Below are positions 1 through 7,593 of a stretch of 40,294 bases of DNA, in pieces (within the stretch, counting starts at the first letter, position 1; each line of letters begins with the position of its first letter). The notes beneath the pieces are model-generated. The model was not told the DNA's origin. It searched no databases and worked only from the letters and a program-made list of their open reading frames with translations. This DNA is from Synechococcus sp. AG-670-F04. Its GTDB lineage: Bacteria > Cyanobacteriota > Cyanobacteriia > PCC-6307 > Cyanobiaceae. The position numbers and the translations under genes were made by a program. Where the stretch lies: contig QCSN01000016.1 in NCBI GenBank assembly GCA_003211515.1, positions 1 through 40,294 on the forward strand, read 5' to 3'.

Positions 1-239
1 CTTGTGTTGGTATGTTCGATGTAATCCTAAATTATCTTATTTCGTCGCGAGCAAGAATAAATGATAGTTGATTCATGTAGAATTTTTATCTTGTAGCAGT
101 AGTATTAAAAGTGTTTCGTTTTAGTGCTCTAGGCTTGCTAGCGATAATATTGCAATGGATTATGGTTTGAAGGGAAAATTGCTACCCTTTTCTATACCAG
201 TAACTTTCAAAAGCCCATGCCACAGTTCAGGAGGTTCGC
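1..239. other. AT-rich non-coding left edge
   Basis: No convincing reading frame is visible here. The stretch is AT-rich and ends in the AGGAGG ribosome binding site (229-234) of the oxygenase gene that follows. It presumably carries that gene's promoter, but I cannot single out -35 and -10 boxes with confidence. Confidence 0.5.
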
Positions 240-1091
240 TTGAGTGATCAGGAGCTCAACTTGATTGAATCTATTCCTGATAGTTGGCGCGATTGGCTGA
301 TTCTCAATCGCGATCGGGGTTGTGATCGTGAAGGGTTAATCGAACGTGCGATGGCCCAGGGATATGAACGCGCTGCCATTGAGTTGGTGCTGGCGTCACC
401 CCAGCCAGTCTCCGCGCCTGACGGAAGTCATCCGGTCCAGTTGGCTTCCGTGCCCTGGCTGCAGTGGTTTGAAGCTCCGTTGACCCAAGCGGTACATCAG
501 CCTCGGGCCTGGCGTTTGGATACACCTTTGGCGCAGGTGTATGAAATCCCCAACCTTTTATCACCACAGGAATGTCGAGATGTCATCGAAGCGATCAATG
601 GAGCTCTGCAACCCTCCACGGTGACCCGGGGCAGCAAGGATTACCGCACGAGTCGAACTTGTCATTTGCGGCAGACGCACGCCGATCTTTCTGCCCAGCT
701 TGATCTGCGTTTTGCTGAGTTGCTCGGTGTCGACCCCCGACTGTCGGAGCCGATCCAGGGCCAGAGGTATGACCCAGGTGAATATTTCAAGGAGCACACC
801 GATTGGTTCGCACCAGGCACGAAAGAATTTAAGGAACATACAGATAGTGGAGGTCAACGAACCTGGACAGTGATGATTTATTTGAATGTTGTTGATCAAG
901 GGGGGGAAACATGTTTCAAACGACTGGGTCGTTGTTTCACTCCGGTTCCCGGTTTAGGACTGGCCTGGAATAATCTTCAGGCGGATGGAACTCCGAACCC
1001 CTTTACATTGCATGAGGCGCTTCCGGTTGAGGCTGGTCACAAATGGGTGATTACCAAATGGTTTCGGGCCCATGCCGGGCGGAACGGTTAA
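240..1091 (+). CDS. 2OG-Fe(II) oxygenase, prolyl 4-hydroxylase-like
   Basis: Predicted non-heme iron dioxygenase that uses 2-oxoglutarate and O2 to hydroxylate a substrate, by family usually a peptidyl proline; the substrate here is unknown. The 283-residue protein has an N-terminal helical part of about 95 residues, then the double-stranded beta-helix domain (about 98-277). The expected iron ligands are visible: His186 and Asp188 in EHTDW, and the distal His258 in LHEALPV. Lys268 in GHKW is the expected 2-oxoglutarate contact. The start is TTG at 240, chosen because a perfect AGGAGG lies five bases upstream (229-234). No signal peptide is seen, so a cytoplasmic site is likely. It stands alone, with no obvious operon partner. 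The family call is firm; the substrate is not. Confidence 0.88.
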   Translation: MSDQELNLIESIPDSWRDWLILNRDRGCDREGLIERAMAQGYERAAIELVLASPQPVSAPDGSHPVQLASVPWLQWFEAPLTQAVHQPRAWRLDTPLAQVYEIPNLLSPQECRDVIEAINGALQPSTVTRGSKDYRTSRTCHLRQTHADLSAQLDLRFAELLGVDPRLSEPIQGQRYDPGEYFKEHTDWFAPGTKEFKEHTDSGGQRTWTVMIYLNVVDQGGETCFKRLGRCFTPVPGLGLAWNNLQADGTPNPFTLHEALPVEAGHKWVITKWFRAHAGRNG

Positions 1092-1158
1092 ATAAGTCAA
1101 ATGTGTTTTTTGTGAACTGAATCTGTTGGATTCAGCGTCATATTTCTCAGCCTAGTGT

Positions 1159-1443
1159 TCAACATGAGTTTTTCTCTGCTTTGATATTTCGATGTCCAAG
1201 TGGATTAAATAGCTGCCGCGTCATTGCGGATGATCGTCTCAGCCCGACTTGGACGTAGTGCACCATCTTTTGGGAAGCTGTTCGCTCAAGAGTTATGTCC
1301 CACGCCCACCAGAGATCTTGTTCGTAGAGTTTCAGTGTTTCGGTATGCCCTTTAGGTCTGATGCATAGAAGATCTTGTTTAATTGTGTATATTTGAGGCA
1401 CTAATTTAATCCATTCTTCCATTCTCTCAAGGCCTTCGCACAC
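1159..1443 (-). CDS. Doubtful small ORF, unknown
   Basis: Open frame of 94 codons from a GTG at 1443, or 87 codons from the ATG at 1422. It overlaps the 3' end of the upstream minus-strand ORF (1401-1679) by 43 bases in another frame. No domain is recognised. The sequence has several Trp, Lys and Arg residues and no membrane segment. It could be a separate small gene, the frameshifted tail of the upstream ORF, or chance. No convincing ribosome binding site is visible. Confidence 0.22.
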   Translation of the reverse strand: MCEGLERMEEWIKLVPQIYTIKQDLLCIRPKGHTETLKLYEQDLWWAWDITLERTASQKMVHYVQVGLRRSSAMTRQLFNPLGHRNIKAEKNSC

Positions 1444-1679
1444 TTTGAAAAATCTTGATGGTTCTCGATGGTTTCATCAATGGCAGTCTTGAGAGTGTCG
1501 TTGCGTTGCCTGTCCGTTCCAATTCTCGTGAACGTTGTCATTAACCAAGATCGTGGTAATTTATCTTGTTCAAATGCGTTGCACCTTGCTCCTGCCCATC
1601 CGAGATGAACGCCGTAGCGATAGGCCTGCTCGTCGCTTTCACTGGGTTCAGCCAATGCGCCTAGATGCGAGCCGATCAT
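1401..1679 (-). CDS. Hypothetical small soluble protein
   Basis: A 92-residue protein that I do not recognise. Its composition is protein-like: a Gly/Ala/Tyr-rich N-terminal half (RYGVHLGWAGARCNAF around residues 21-36) and a helical, charged C-terminal half ending in LREWKNGLN. There are no transmembrane segments or signal peptide. The ATG at 1679 is the only standard start in the frame, because an in-frame stop lies 24 codons upstream. No strong ribosome binding site precedes it. It lies in the AT-rich accessory region and overlaps the next minus-strand open frame by 43 bases. It may be a lineage-specific marine cyanobacterial protein. Confidence 0.42.
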   Translation of the reverse strand: MIGSHLGALAEPSESDEQAYRYGVHLGWAGARCNAFEQDKLPRSWLMTTFTRIGTDRQRNDTLKTAIDETIENHQDFSKCAKALREWKNGLN

Positions 1680-2214
1680 TGAGATGGCGGAGGCGATAGC
1701 GGTGAATTGTCTAATGGGAGAAGCTTCGTTCGATTGGCGATGTTCGGCTTAGTCAATCAACCTGCGGTTTAAATTTAACACTTTAAAAGTGTATGATTTA
1801 AGTTTAAGATGCCTAGTTAAATTGACAATCTGTTCTGTTTTGTGGAGGTTGTGCACGGATGGTGTCTTGTTCAGATTGTTTTACAGAAGGGTTGACTATC
1901 TGCATATGAGTCATGAAGGGTAGGTCGAGCTGATTGATTTATTATGCCAAGCATAGTTTTCTTAAGTGTTTTTTATTTTCCTAGCTACTGCAATAAAATC
2001 TCTTCGCTAAATATATTGTGTTGAATTTTTAAAAGTTCAAGCGAGCTTGCACTTCGCTTGGGAATTGGTTTCCAATCATAGAGATCTGTATCCTTTTTAT
2101 TTTAATCATTTTCTGCTCAGCTATGTTGGTATCTGCGAGGATGAAGAAGGGGAGCGGTGTCTAACTTGAATGCATGAGTGACAAGAACATTCGTCTCGAT
2201 CTTGCGATACCCTT
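1680..2214. other. Long AT-rich non-coding gap
   Basis: About 535 bases without a supportable gene. The one clear structure is a 7-base inverted repeat, ACACTTT/AAAGTGT, at 1778-1792, with AT-rich flanks (ATTTAA and TTTAAG on either side). It has no T-run and so is not a terminator. No tRNA-like or other RNA gene signature was seen. Confidence 0.4.
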
Positions 2215-2487
2215 GTGTGCATCATAAAATCAGACTTCTCGAATGTTGGATTTAAATTTAATCTATATTACTACTTTACTTTGAAGAAAAATTTTTTTTC
2301 ATTGGTTTCGATCGGCTTATACGTGCTTGTTTGCTCTACTTTGTTGTATCTCCTTGATCAAAGGGGCGACCAACCTATTGGCCTGATTGCTGTTGAAATT
2401 GTATTTACTCCTTTCATTCTGATGATACTGAGCGGTTTGCCCCTCGATATTTGTTCCCCGCAAAGGGCTTCAGAAAAGTCTGACTAA
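2215..2487 (+). CDS. Possible small two-helix membrane protein
   Basis: Open frame of 90 codons starting at GTG 2215. Two hydrophobic stretches are visible, about residues 28-47 and 56-75, joined by a short polar loop (DQRGDQP) and followed by a charged tail. This is compatible with a small integral membrane hairpin. No family is recognised and no ribosome binding site is evident. The frame lies in AT-rich DNA, where hydrophobic ORFs arise easily by chance, so this is a weak call. Confidence 0.33.
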   Translation: MCIIKSDFSNVGFKFNLYYYFTLKKNFFSLVSIGLYVLVCSTLLYLLDQRGDQPIGLIAVEIVFTPFILMILSGLPLDICSPQRASEKSD

Positions 2488-2624
2488 GATCAGAAATTTT
2501 GGGATGATCAACGATTAGATGCTCCATTCCATCGCATATTTGGAGAGATTATTATGAAAATTAGTTTAGTTATTGTTGGCCACTTCGTTCTCGAATTTTA
2601 GCCTTGATTCAATCACTTTTGTAA

Positions 2625-3740
2625 TTAATTTTTAGGCCGAAACTGAGGGATGGGCCAGTTGCCATTAAAATAATCTTCTGTTGGGGAGTAAATGCGAATC
2701 GTCGCATTCCATCCTGGATATATATTCAGGAAATTGTCTTGTGCATCAGGCCCGCCTAGGTTAATGATATATTTGCCGTCTTCATTCTTTGTGGCAAAAG
2801 CACTATTGACATTGTAGTGTTCTCCTACTGCAAATCCCTTGTTGTCGTATACAGTCACCGACCAGAATGAACCAGCTTCCATTGGCACATTGTCAAGTGT
2901 GAGAGTTTGAGCATCTGTTGAACTAACTGTTTTTGGCATGGGATAGACAGCGCCTTGTTTTGGTAAACCGCCCCATCCAATTGCAACACCAAAGTTTCTC
3001 ATGTCACTGCTGATCTCACCTTTCTTTCCAAAAATCATTTCAGATGTAATTCCCTCGGGTTCTCGCCTTTTGTTGTATTCGGCGCGTAATGTAAGGATTT
3101 CATTTTTGTCAAATTGTTGATCATCGACAAATTGGCCTTTTGCTTTTTGTTTTAACTGCACCATTTCTTGCGCAGCACCTGCTGCCTTCATGTCTTCACT
3201 GTCTTGCATATTCACCTGTGTTCGAATTATTAGAAAAGCATAGCGACTTCCCACATTCTCTTTCGATAATTGATAGCTGCCAGGTTTGTTGGTCACCAAA
3301 GGAATCCAATGTTCGTCACTAACGACTTCTAAAATTTGATACCTACCAGCTTCAGGTAAGACAACAGTCGCTGGCGTGGATAAGTCTACAACTGCAAAAG
3401 AATAAAGCGTATCGAAATTTGCGCGCAGTATGGTGCGGTCATCCGGATCCATCGCGTCTTTCTTATGCATAAAAACCCCAACACCATCATTGCAAGAATG
3501 TGCTGCAATTTTATTGATGTAATCTTTTAGTATGCCCATTGTTTCAGCTTTGGCGTAATTGGATGTCGATACAGGAGTGATGCCGTTGGAAGATGTTGTG
3601 ATTGCAGGTTTAGGACAGGAGGATGTTGCTGCTTGTTCAGTGGTTCCTGCGAACGTGGGGTGCTTAGCAGTTGCTAAACCGCAGCTCAGTGCACACAAAG
3701 CCAATGCGATTGTCCTCTGCATCAGTTGTCCTGGATTCAT
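2625..3740 (-). CDS. DUF1254/DUF1214 exported protein
   Basis: Conserved protein with the two-domain DUF1254-DUF1214 layout; its biochemical role is unknown. A signal peptide is visible (n-region QRT, hydrophobic ALALCALSCGLATA, likely cleavage near residue 25), so it is probably periplasmic or exported. The DUF1254 hallmark NFDTLYS is at residues 108-114. The DUF1214 hallmark SFWSVTVYD is at 291-299, followed by a C-terminal NIYPGW and YSP segment. Length (371) fits the family. Two starts compete: Met1 at 3740 has no ribosome binding site, whereas Met7 (ATG 3722-3720) has AGGA six bases upstream and gives a cleaner signal peptide, so 3722 may be the true start. It is monocistronic, with wide gaps on both sides. 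Confidence 0.85.
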   Translation of the reverse strand: MNPGQLMQRTIALALCALSCGLATAKHPTFAGTTEQAATSSCPKPAITTSSNGITPVSTSNYAKAETMGILKDYINKIAAHSCNDGVGVFMHKKDAMDPDDRTILRANFDTLYSFAVVDLSTPATVVLPEAGRYQILEVVSDEHWIPLVTNKPGSYQLSKENVGSRYAFLIIRTQVNMQDSEDMKAAGAAQEMVQLKQKAKGQFVDDQQFDKNEILTLRAEYNKRREPEGITSEMIFGKKGEISSDMRNFGVAIGWGGLPKQGAVYPMPKTVSSTDAQTLTLDNVPMEAGSFWSVTVYDNKGFAVGEHYNVNSAFATKNEDGKYIINLGGPDAQDNFLNIYPGWNATIRIYSPTEDYFNGNWPIPQFRPKN

Positions 3741-3811
3741 TGTTTGATAATACTTGAGCGATTGAATTTTGCGAGATTCACTTGATTGACAGCAGAATCA
3801 ACGATATGAGC

Positions 3812-4057
3812 CTAATGATCGATCAAGGCTTGGATTGAACCGATACCACCCTGAGGATCGATGATGTATTTCTCCGCCTCTTTGACGGATTCATTCTTTT
3901 TTGGGCACTTATACATGCTGCAGAAGCTGGGGCTGTGCCACCATTCATCTTTTAATGAGCTCAACTTATGGCTCAGTTTCTTTCGCCATGATGGGTTGTT
4001 CGTGGGAATAAAGGCCCGAATCTGAGTTTGTGAACTTACAATCCTCATGCTGCTCAT
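3812..4057 (-). CDS. Doubtful small ORF, possible gene remnant
   Basis: An 81-codon frame from ATG 4057, rich in Lys, Ser and Trp, with no recognised domain, signal peptide or membrane segment. The frame stays open about 25 codons further upstream (to about 4132) and that part also reads as protein-like (YKFDTVLQQDVDTAKAYM), but it contains no ATG, GTG or TTG. This could mean that the gene has lost its original start, or that the frame is chance. It ends about 70 bases upstream of the DUF1254 gene on the same strand. Confidence 0.3.
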   Translation of the reverse strand: MSSMRIVSSQTQIRAFIPTNNPSWRKKLSHKLSSLKDEWWHSPSFCSMYKCPKKNESVKEAEKYIIDPQGGIGSIQALIDH

Positions 4058-4302
4058 ATATGCTTTAGCTGTGTCGACATCTTGTTGTAGTACAGTGTCA
4101 AATTTGTACTGATTTTTTGTATTTGAATTTTTTTAGGTGCTACACATTATGCCTTGTGTATAGAAATAGCTTTCTAGAGGTCGATTGCAGCTTCATAATG
4201 TACTTACGAATATCCTTGTAGAAGGAGGGTGCTTTTTACCTAAGCAGCAACGACCCTATGTTTTCGTCGTGATCGTTGCTCCGTGCAGTGCATTGTAATG
4301 AG

Positions 4303-4575
4303 TCAGCTGTCGGAGTAGGCGCTGATCACTGTGCTTTCAATGATGTGTCCTGCACCGCGTATCATCTCCTTGTTGTCCTCAAAAATTTTTTGAGCGACTC
4401 CTGCCGGGGCTTGGTGAACTGCACAAACCTTGTTTGGATCCTCTTTGCTTACCCCGCGGAAGAGTGATGTGAGGCCAACCGCTGCATGCATTTTTTGTAC
4501 ATCTTCGCTGTCATAAATGGCTGCCCATTCTTCAAAGGGAACGTTGATACTGAAGATCCAGACGGTGGTTTCCAT
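4303..4575 (-). CDS. DUF3764 family protein
   Basis: Small (90-residue) protein of the DUF3764 family, known mainly from Prochlorococcus and marine Synechococcus; its function is unknown. The recognisable family features are the METTVWIF start, FEEWAAIYDS, QKMHAAVG, LFRGVSKEDPNKV, VHQAPAGVAQKIFEDN and the GHIIEST tail, over the family's normal length. The fold is expected to resemble a ferredoxin-like dimeric barrel (inference from the length and the alternation of strands and helices). It is soluble, with no signal peptide. Starting 23 bases past its stop, an 8-base inverted repeat, AGCAACGA/TCGTTGCT (4246-4253 and 4273-4280), could form a stem-loop, but no T-run follows it on the minus strand. 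Confidence 0.85.
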   Translation of the reverse strand: METTVWIFSINVPFEEWAAIYDSEDVQKMHAAVGLTSLFRGVSKEDPNKVCAVHQAPAGVAQKIFEDNKEMIRGAGHIIESTVISAYSDS

Positions 4576-4661
4576 GAATTCAAAATAAACTTACCTTAGT
4601 TAGCATCAAAAGTATGGTTTTTTGGTCTCCGCTGTGACAGCGCTTTAAGAGCTCAACATGC

Positions 4662-4687
4662 CTCGATTGAAATTGATCTCAATCGAG
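4662..4687. repeat. 9-bp inverted repeat upstream of the DUF3764 gene
   Basis: CTCGATTGA (4662-4670) and TCAATCGAG (4679-4687) are perfect complements separated by 8 bases. It lies about 90 bases upstream of the DUF3764 start. Without a T-run it is more like an operator or stem-loop than a terminator. No known binding-site consensus is recognised. Confidence 0.4.
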
Positions 4688-4949
4688 TGACATTTTCGTT
4701 CAGATTCTCATTTCGTATTTGGATGATGCAGATGTAGAACCATGGCTCATTAAACAATGCCAATCTTAATCAATAGAAGTCGCCAAAGGCTTTGTACTTT
4801 CGGCAGTCGTCCCCTGGCTTCTCCAGATTGATTTTGAATTGTGTATGCCAACGAAAGAATATTGAGGCTGTTGATTAGTGTAAAATCGTGAAATAGAAGT
4901 CATTTCAAGTCAATACTTGCTCTGATACTCCGGTTTTGATTTTAGGTAG
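4688..4949. other. AT-rich non-coding gap
   Basis: Together with 4576-4661 this makes a stretch of about 370 bases without a supportable gene. A 24-codon open frame begins at ATG near 4757, but it is too short to call. No RNA gene signature or terminator was seen. Confidence 0.35.
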
Positions 4950-5117
4950 ATGTGGTTACATGCTCATCAAGGCTGGCCTTGCTTCGGGCTTGACGTGTCC
5001 GTGGTTCAACTGTTGCAGCTGGTCACTTCCGGGAACCAATCAAGCACGGTTGTGTCTCTCGGGAGCAGGTTCATGAATCTGACCCGCTCTCAAAATCCAA
5101 ACGATTCTTCCGAGTGA
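4950..5117 (+). CDS. Possible 55-aa hypothetical protein
   Basis: An open frame of 55 codons from ATG 4950 to TGA 5115-5117. The translation looks protein-like (FGLDVSVVQLLQLV, then TVVSLGSRFMNLTRS) and ends in a polar tail. AGG at 4944-4946 is very close to the ATG, so translation signals are weak. No domain is recognised. It precedes another small open frame at 5150 on the same strand. Low confidence; it is listed because it is easily missed. Confidence 0.28.
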   Translation: MWLHAHQGWPCFGLDVSVVQLLQLVTSGNQSSTVVSLGSRFMNLTRSQNPNDSSE

Positions 5118-5149
5118 TGCCCAACGTGGTAAGAGCCATGGCTTGATGG

Positions 5150-5383
5150 TTGTCGCTTTTTCATTGCCTTCTCACTCCGTGCTCAGGTTTGAAGTCCGGG
5201 GAATGCCTTATTGATGTAGATGTCTCAAAGATCAGAATGAAGTACTCCACAGTTGAGGACCATCACGATTCGCCTGAACTGCTTCAGTATCGTGCTGATT
5301 TGCCAGACGATCGGCAAATGTACAAACTCAAGATGAAGCTTGGCCGTAAAGCCTACAGGGAGTTATTGCAAGGACAGCGCTGA
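5150..5383 (+). CDS. Possible small hypothetical protein
   Basis: A 77-codon frame from TTG 5150. A shorter version from ATG 5237 gives 49 residues and is the better candidate: it starts MKYSTVEDHHDSPELLQY and ends in a basic, helical stretch (KLKMKLGRKAYRELLQGQ). It has no signal peptide or membrane segment and no recognised family. The basic C-terminal helix suggests a small soluble protein. No clear ribosome binding site was seen for either start. Confidence 0.35.
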   Translation: MSLFHCLLTPCSGLKSGECLIDVDVSKIRMKYSTVEDHHDSPELLQYRADLPDDRQMYKLKMKLGRKAYRELLQGQR

Positions 5384-5677
5384 GGCGATTCCATTTTGGG
5401 ATTAGTCATGTTTGGATTCGTCTCTCGCATGATTTATTTTCGTCGGGCTTTGGAGGGATCGTAATTGATTTTGAGTTGCTAGGGTCACATCCTTGTTGTG
5501 CCTCCGGCTGATTCACTTCCCTTCTGAAATTGTTGCGAAGTGCTGCTGTCGTTGGTGATTGGCTTTCCAGTTCTGCTTGTGCAAGTGGCGCGTAAGAGGA
5601 TAAGAATGTTGTATTTCAATCTCTTTTGGCCTGTATTTTGTTGATTGAGTCTGTATTGATCGGCGTGCCGGCTTGAT
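5384..5677. other. Non-coding gap before the cyclase 3' end
   Basis: Nearly 300 bases with no supportable gene. An 18-codon frame begins at ATG 5408, too short to call. No intrinsic terminator with a T-run was recognised for the cyclase operon that ends at 5678. Confidence 0.35.
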
Positions 5678-7570
5678 TTAAGCCCTTGAGCTATCTGATG
5701 GTGAAGGCTTGTAGACGGCTACAGGTTGCTCGATGCCTTTGACAACGTGTTCTCCAATCAGTGAGGAAGGAATGTTCTGCTTCGTTGCTTCTGCAGTGTG
5801 TATATCCATCAGGATTGGCGTATGGAGTTGCCGTGTCAGTGCTTCCAGCCGACTGGCAAGGTTCACGGTGTCGCCGATCACCGTGAATTCCTTGCGCTGA
5901 GGGCTTCCGATTTCTCCTACCACGGCTTCCCCGCTGGCGATTCCGATGCCACAGCTCAGCGGTGCAATCTTCTCCGCTGTCCACGCGCTGTTCAAGTCGT
6001 TCATCGCCTGCACCATGGCGATCGCACAGCGCACCGCCTGTTCGGCTTCCTGCTTCAACCCACGACTTCTTGGTGACCCGAAGACCGCCATCACGCAGTC
6101 GCCAATGAATTTATCCACTGTTCCTCCGTGGGCATCGATCACCTCCACCATGCGACCTAGGTAGCTGTTCAGTTGCAGCACCAATTCATCACTGCGTCCC
6201 TCCAGTGAGCGTTGGCGAGTCAGTGCGGTGAAGCCTTGCAGATCACTGAACAGAACCGTAACGGGACGGGTCTGTCCACTCAGCAGGTCTTCAACGTTGG
6301 CTCTGTCTTCGAGGATCTCCTCGACGACGACTGGGGAGACGTAGCGCTCGAAGGTGCGTCTCAGTCGACGCCGCTCCCGTTCCTCCTTGATGTAGCCGTT
6401 CAGGCCGAACAGGCTGGAAAGTGCAACGAGCCCTGCTCCGGGAGGAAGGAGAGGCAGGGCTCGATGACGCATCAATAACGCCGATATGCCAAGGCTCAAC
6501 AAGAGAATGAATCCGATGCTGCAACAGAGAAGTCGCCACAACAGGCTTTGGCGTTGTACGGCGATTCCGGCCACAAGAAGCAGGGACAAACTGCCAATCA
6601 GGGCGCGTTGCAAGGGATCCAAGGGCCAGCGTTCCAGGCCTGAGCCATCCAGGCTGTTGGCTGTCGCAGTTGCAAGGAGTTCCACTCCCGAGAGGTTGCC
6701 AAATGCCGTTGGACGGCTACTGCTCGTTTCTTCCAACGTTGCGCCGACCAGGATCACGCTGCCGGCGACCTGTGCTTTGAAGGGATGATCCTTCCAGCGT
6801 TCCGGATCCAGAATCTCCCATGCCGAGAGGCGTTGGATGGTCCCCTCCGGTCCATACAGGCGCAGAAACCGCTGGGCATCCCGGCTGGGTGTTGCGATGC
6901 CAGCCACCTTGAGCAATGCGGTGGGCAGGGATTTCAGCTGTTGAAATCCGTGGGGTTTGAGCAACAGCTCCACATAGGCCTCGGGGTGCGGGCCGATCGC
7001 CCCATCTTCAGCATCGAGCATGTTGGTGAGGCCGAGGTTGGCCAAGCCGCCAACGGCCTCAAGAAGCGATGGTTCGGGGGTTTCCAGCATCAACCCACCG
7101 GCCCCTTGTCGGTCTTCGGGCTCAAGCATTTCTGCTGCCAGCACCACCTGAGGTTGGTGTTTTTTGAGGTATAAGGCGAAATGTTTATCGTCTATTGGTC
7201 CGCGTGCACTGCTGCCCGCAAAAAGCACATTGATGGCCACGGCTCGTGCTCCTGCCTCCAGTAGCCGATCGCTGATCACGCCATAGGCGGCTCGCGGCCA
7301 CGGCCAACGATCCAAGCCGTCACTCCAGGAGTCAGCGCTCGGCTTGTCTGGAAACCAGCCTGCTTGCTGCAGTGAGGCGTCGTCGATCACAACAACGATC
7401 AGATTGTTCGGTGGTTTCGTTGGACCAGCCCAGAGGATCACCTGATCAGCGATCTGTTTCGACCAGCTCCGCCATAGCGGCGGTGGCCAGCCGCTCATCC
7501 AGCCGCAGATCACCGCAAGGCTGAGGCAGCCACCCAGCGGCAACAACCGTTTTCCCTTGGGCAGGGCCAT
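5678..7570 (-). CDS. CHASE2-domain class III adenylate cyclase
   Basis: Membrane receptor cyclase that converts ATP to cAMP in the cytoplasm in response to a signal sensed outside the membrane. Domains in order: N-terminal membrane anchor (about 8-25), extracytoplasmic CHASE2 sensor (about 35-310), three closely spaced transmembrane helices (about 325-395), a short basic helix, and a class III catalytic domain (about 435-620). The catalytic set is complete: metal Asp443 in FSDLQGF and Asp491 in FIGDCVM, adenine-selecting Lys487 in VDKFIGD and Thr563 in EFTVIGD, and Asn570/Arg574 in VNLASRL. The Lys/Thr pair favours adenylate over guanylate cyclase. The gene lies 23 bases downstream of the FecR-like gene on the same strand, so co-transcription is likely. 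The ligand is unknown. Confidence 0.93.
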   Translation of the reverse strand: MALPKGKRLLPLGGCLSLAVICGWMSGWPPPLWRSWSKQIADQVILWAGPTKPPNNLIVVVIDDASLQQAGWFPDKPSADSWSDGLDRWPWPRAAYGVISDRLLEAGARAVAINVLFAGSSARGPIDDKHFALYLKKHQPQVVLAAEMLEPEDRQGAGGLMLETPEPSLLEAVGGLANLGLTNMLDAEDGAIGPHPEAYVELLLKPHGFQQLKSLPTALLKVAGIATPSRDAQRFLRLYGPEGTIQRLSAWEILDPERWKDHPFKAQVAGSVILVGATLEETSSSRPTAFGNLSGVELLATATANSLDGSGLERWPLDPLQRALIGSLSLLLVAGIAVQRQSLLWRLLCCSIGFILLLSLGISALLMRHRALPLLPPGAGLVALSSLFGLNGYIKEERERRRLRRTFERYVSPVVVEEILEDRANVEDLLSGQTRPVTVLFSDLQGFTALTRQRSLEGRSDELVLQLNSYLGRMVEVIDAHGGTVDKFIGDCVMAVFGSPRSRGLKQEAEQAVRCAIAMVQAMNDLNSAWTAEKIAPLSCGIGIASGEAVVGEIGSPQRKEFTVIGDTVNLASRLEALTRQLHTPILMDIHTAEATKQNIPSSLIGEHVVKGIEQPVAVYKPSPSDSSRA

Positions 7571-7593
7571 GGGGCATCAGCGGTTGAGAGAAA

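Noticed and set aside
1778-1792. Inverted repeat ACACTTT/AAAGTGT as a terminator
   Set aside because: AT-only environment, no GC-rich stem and no following T-run on either strand.
5408-5464. An 18-codon frame starting MFGFVSRM, recalling high-light-inducible proteins
   Set aside because: Too short, and it lacks the chlorophyll-binding helix motif; likely chance.
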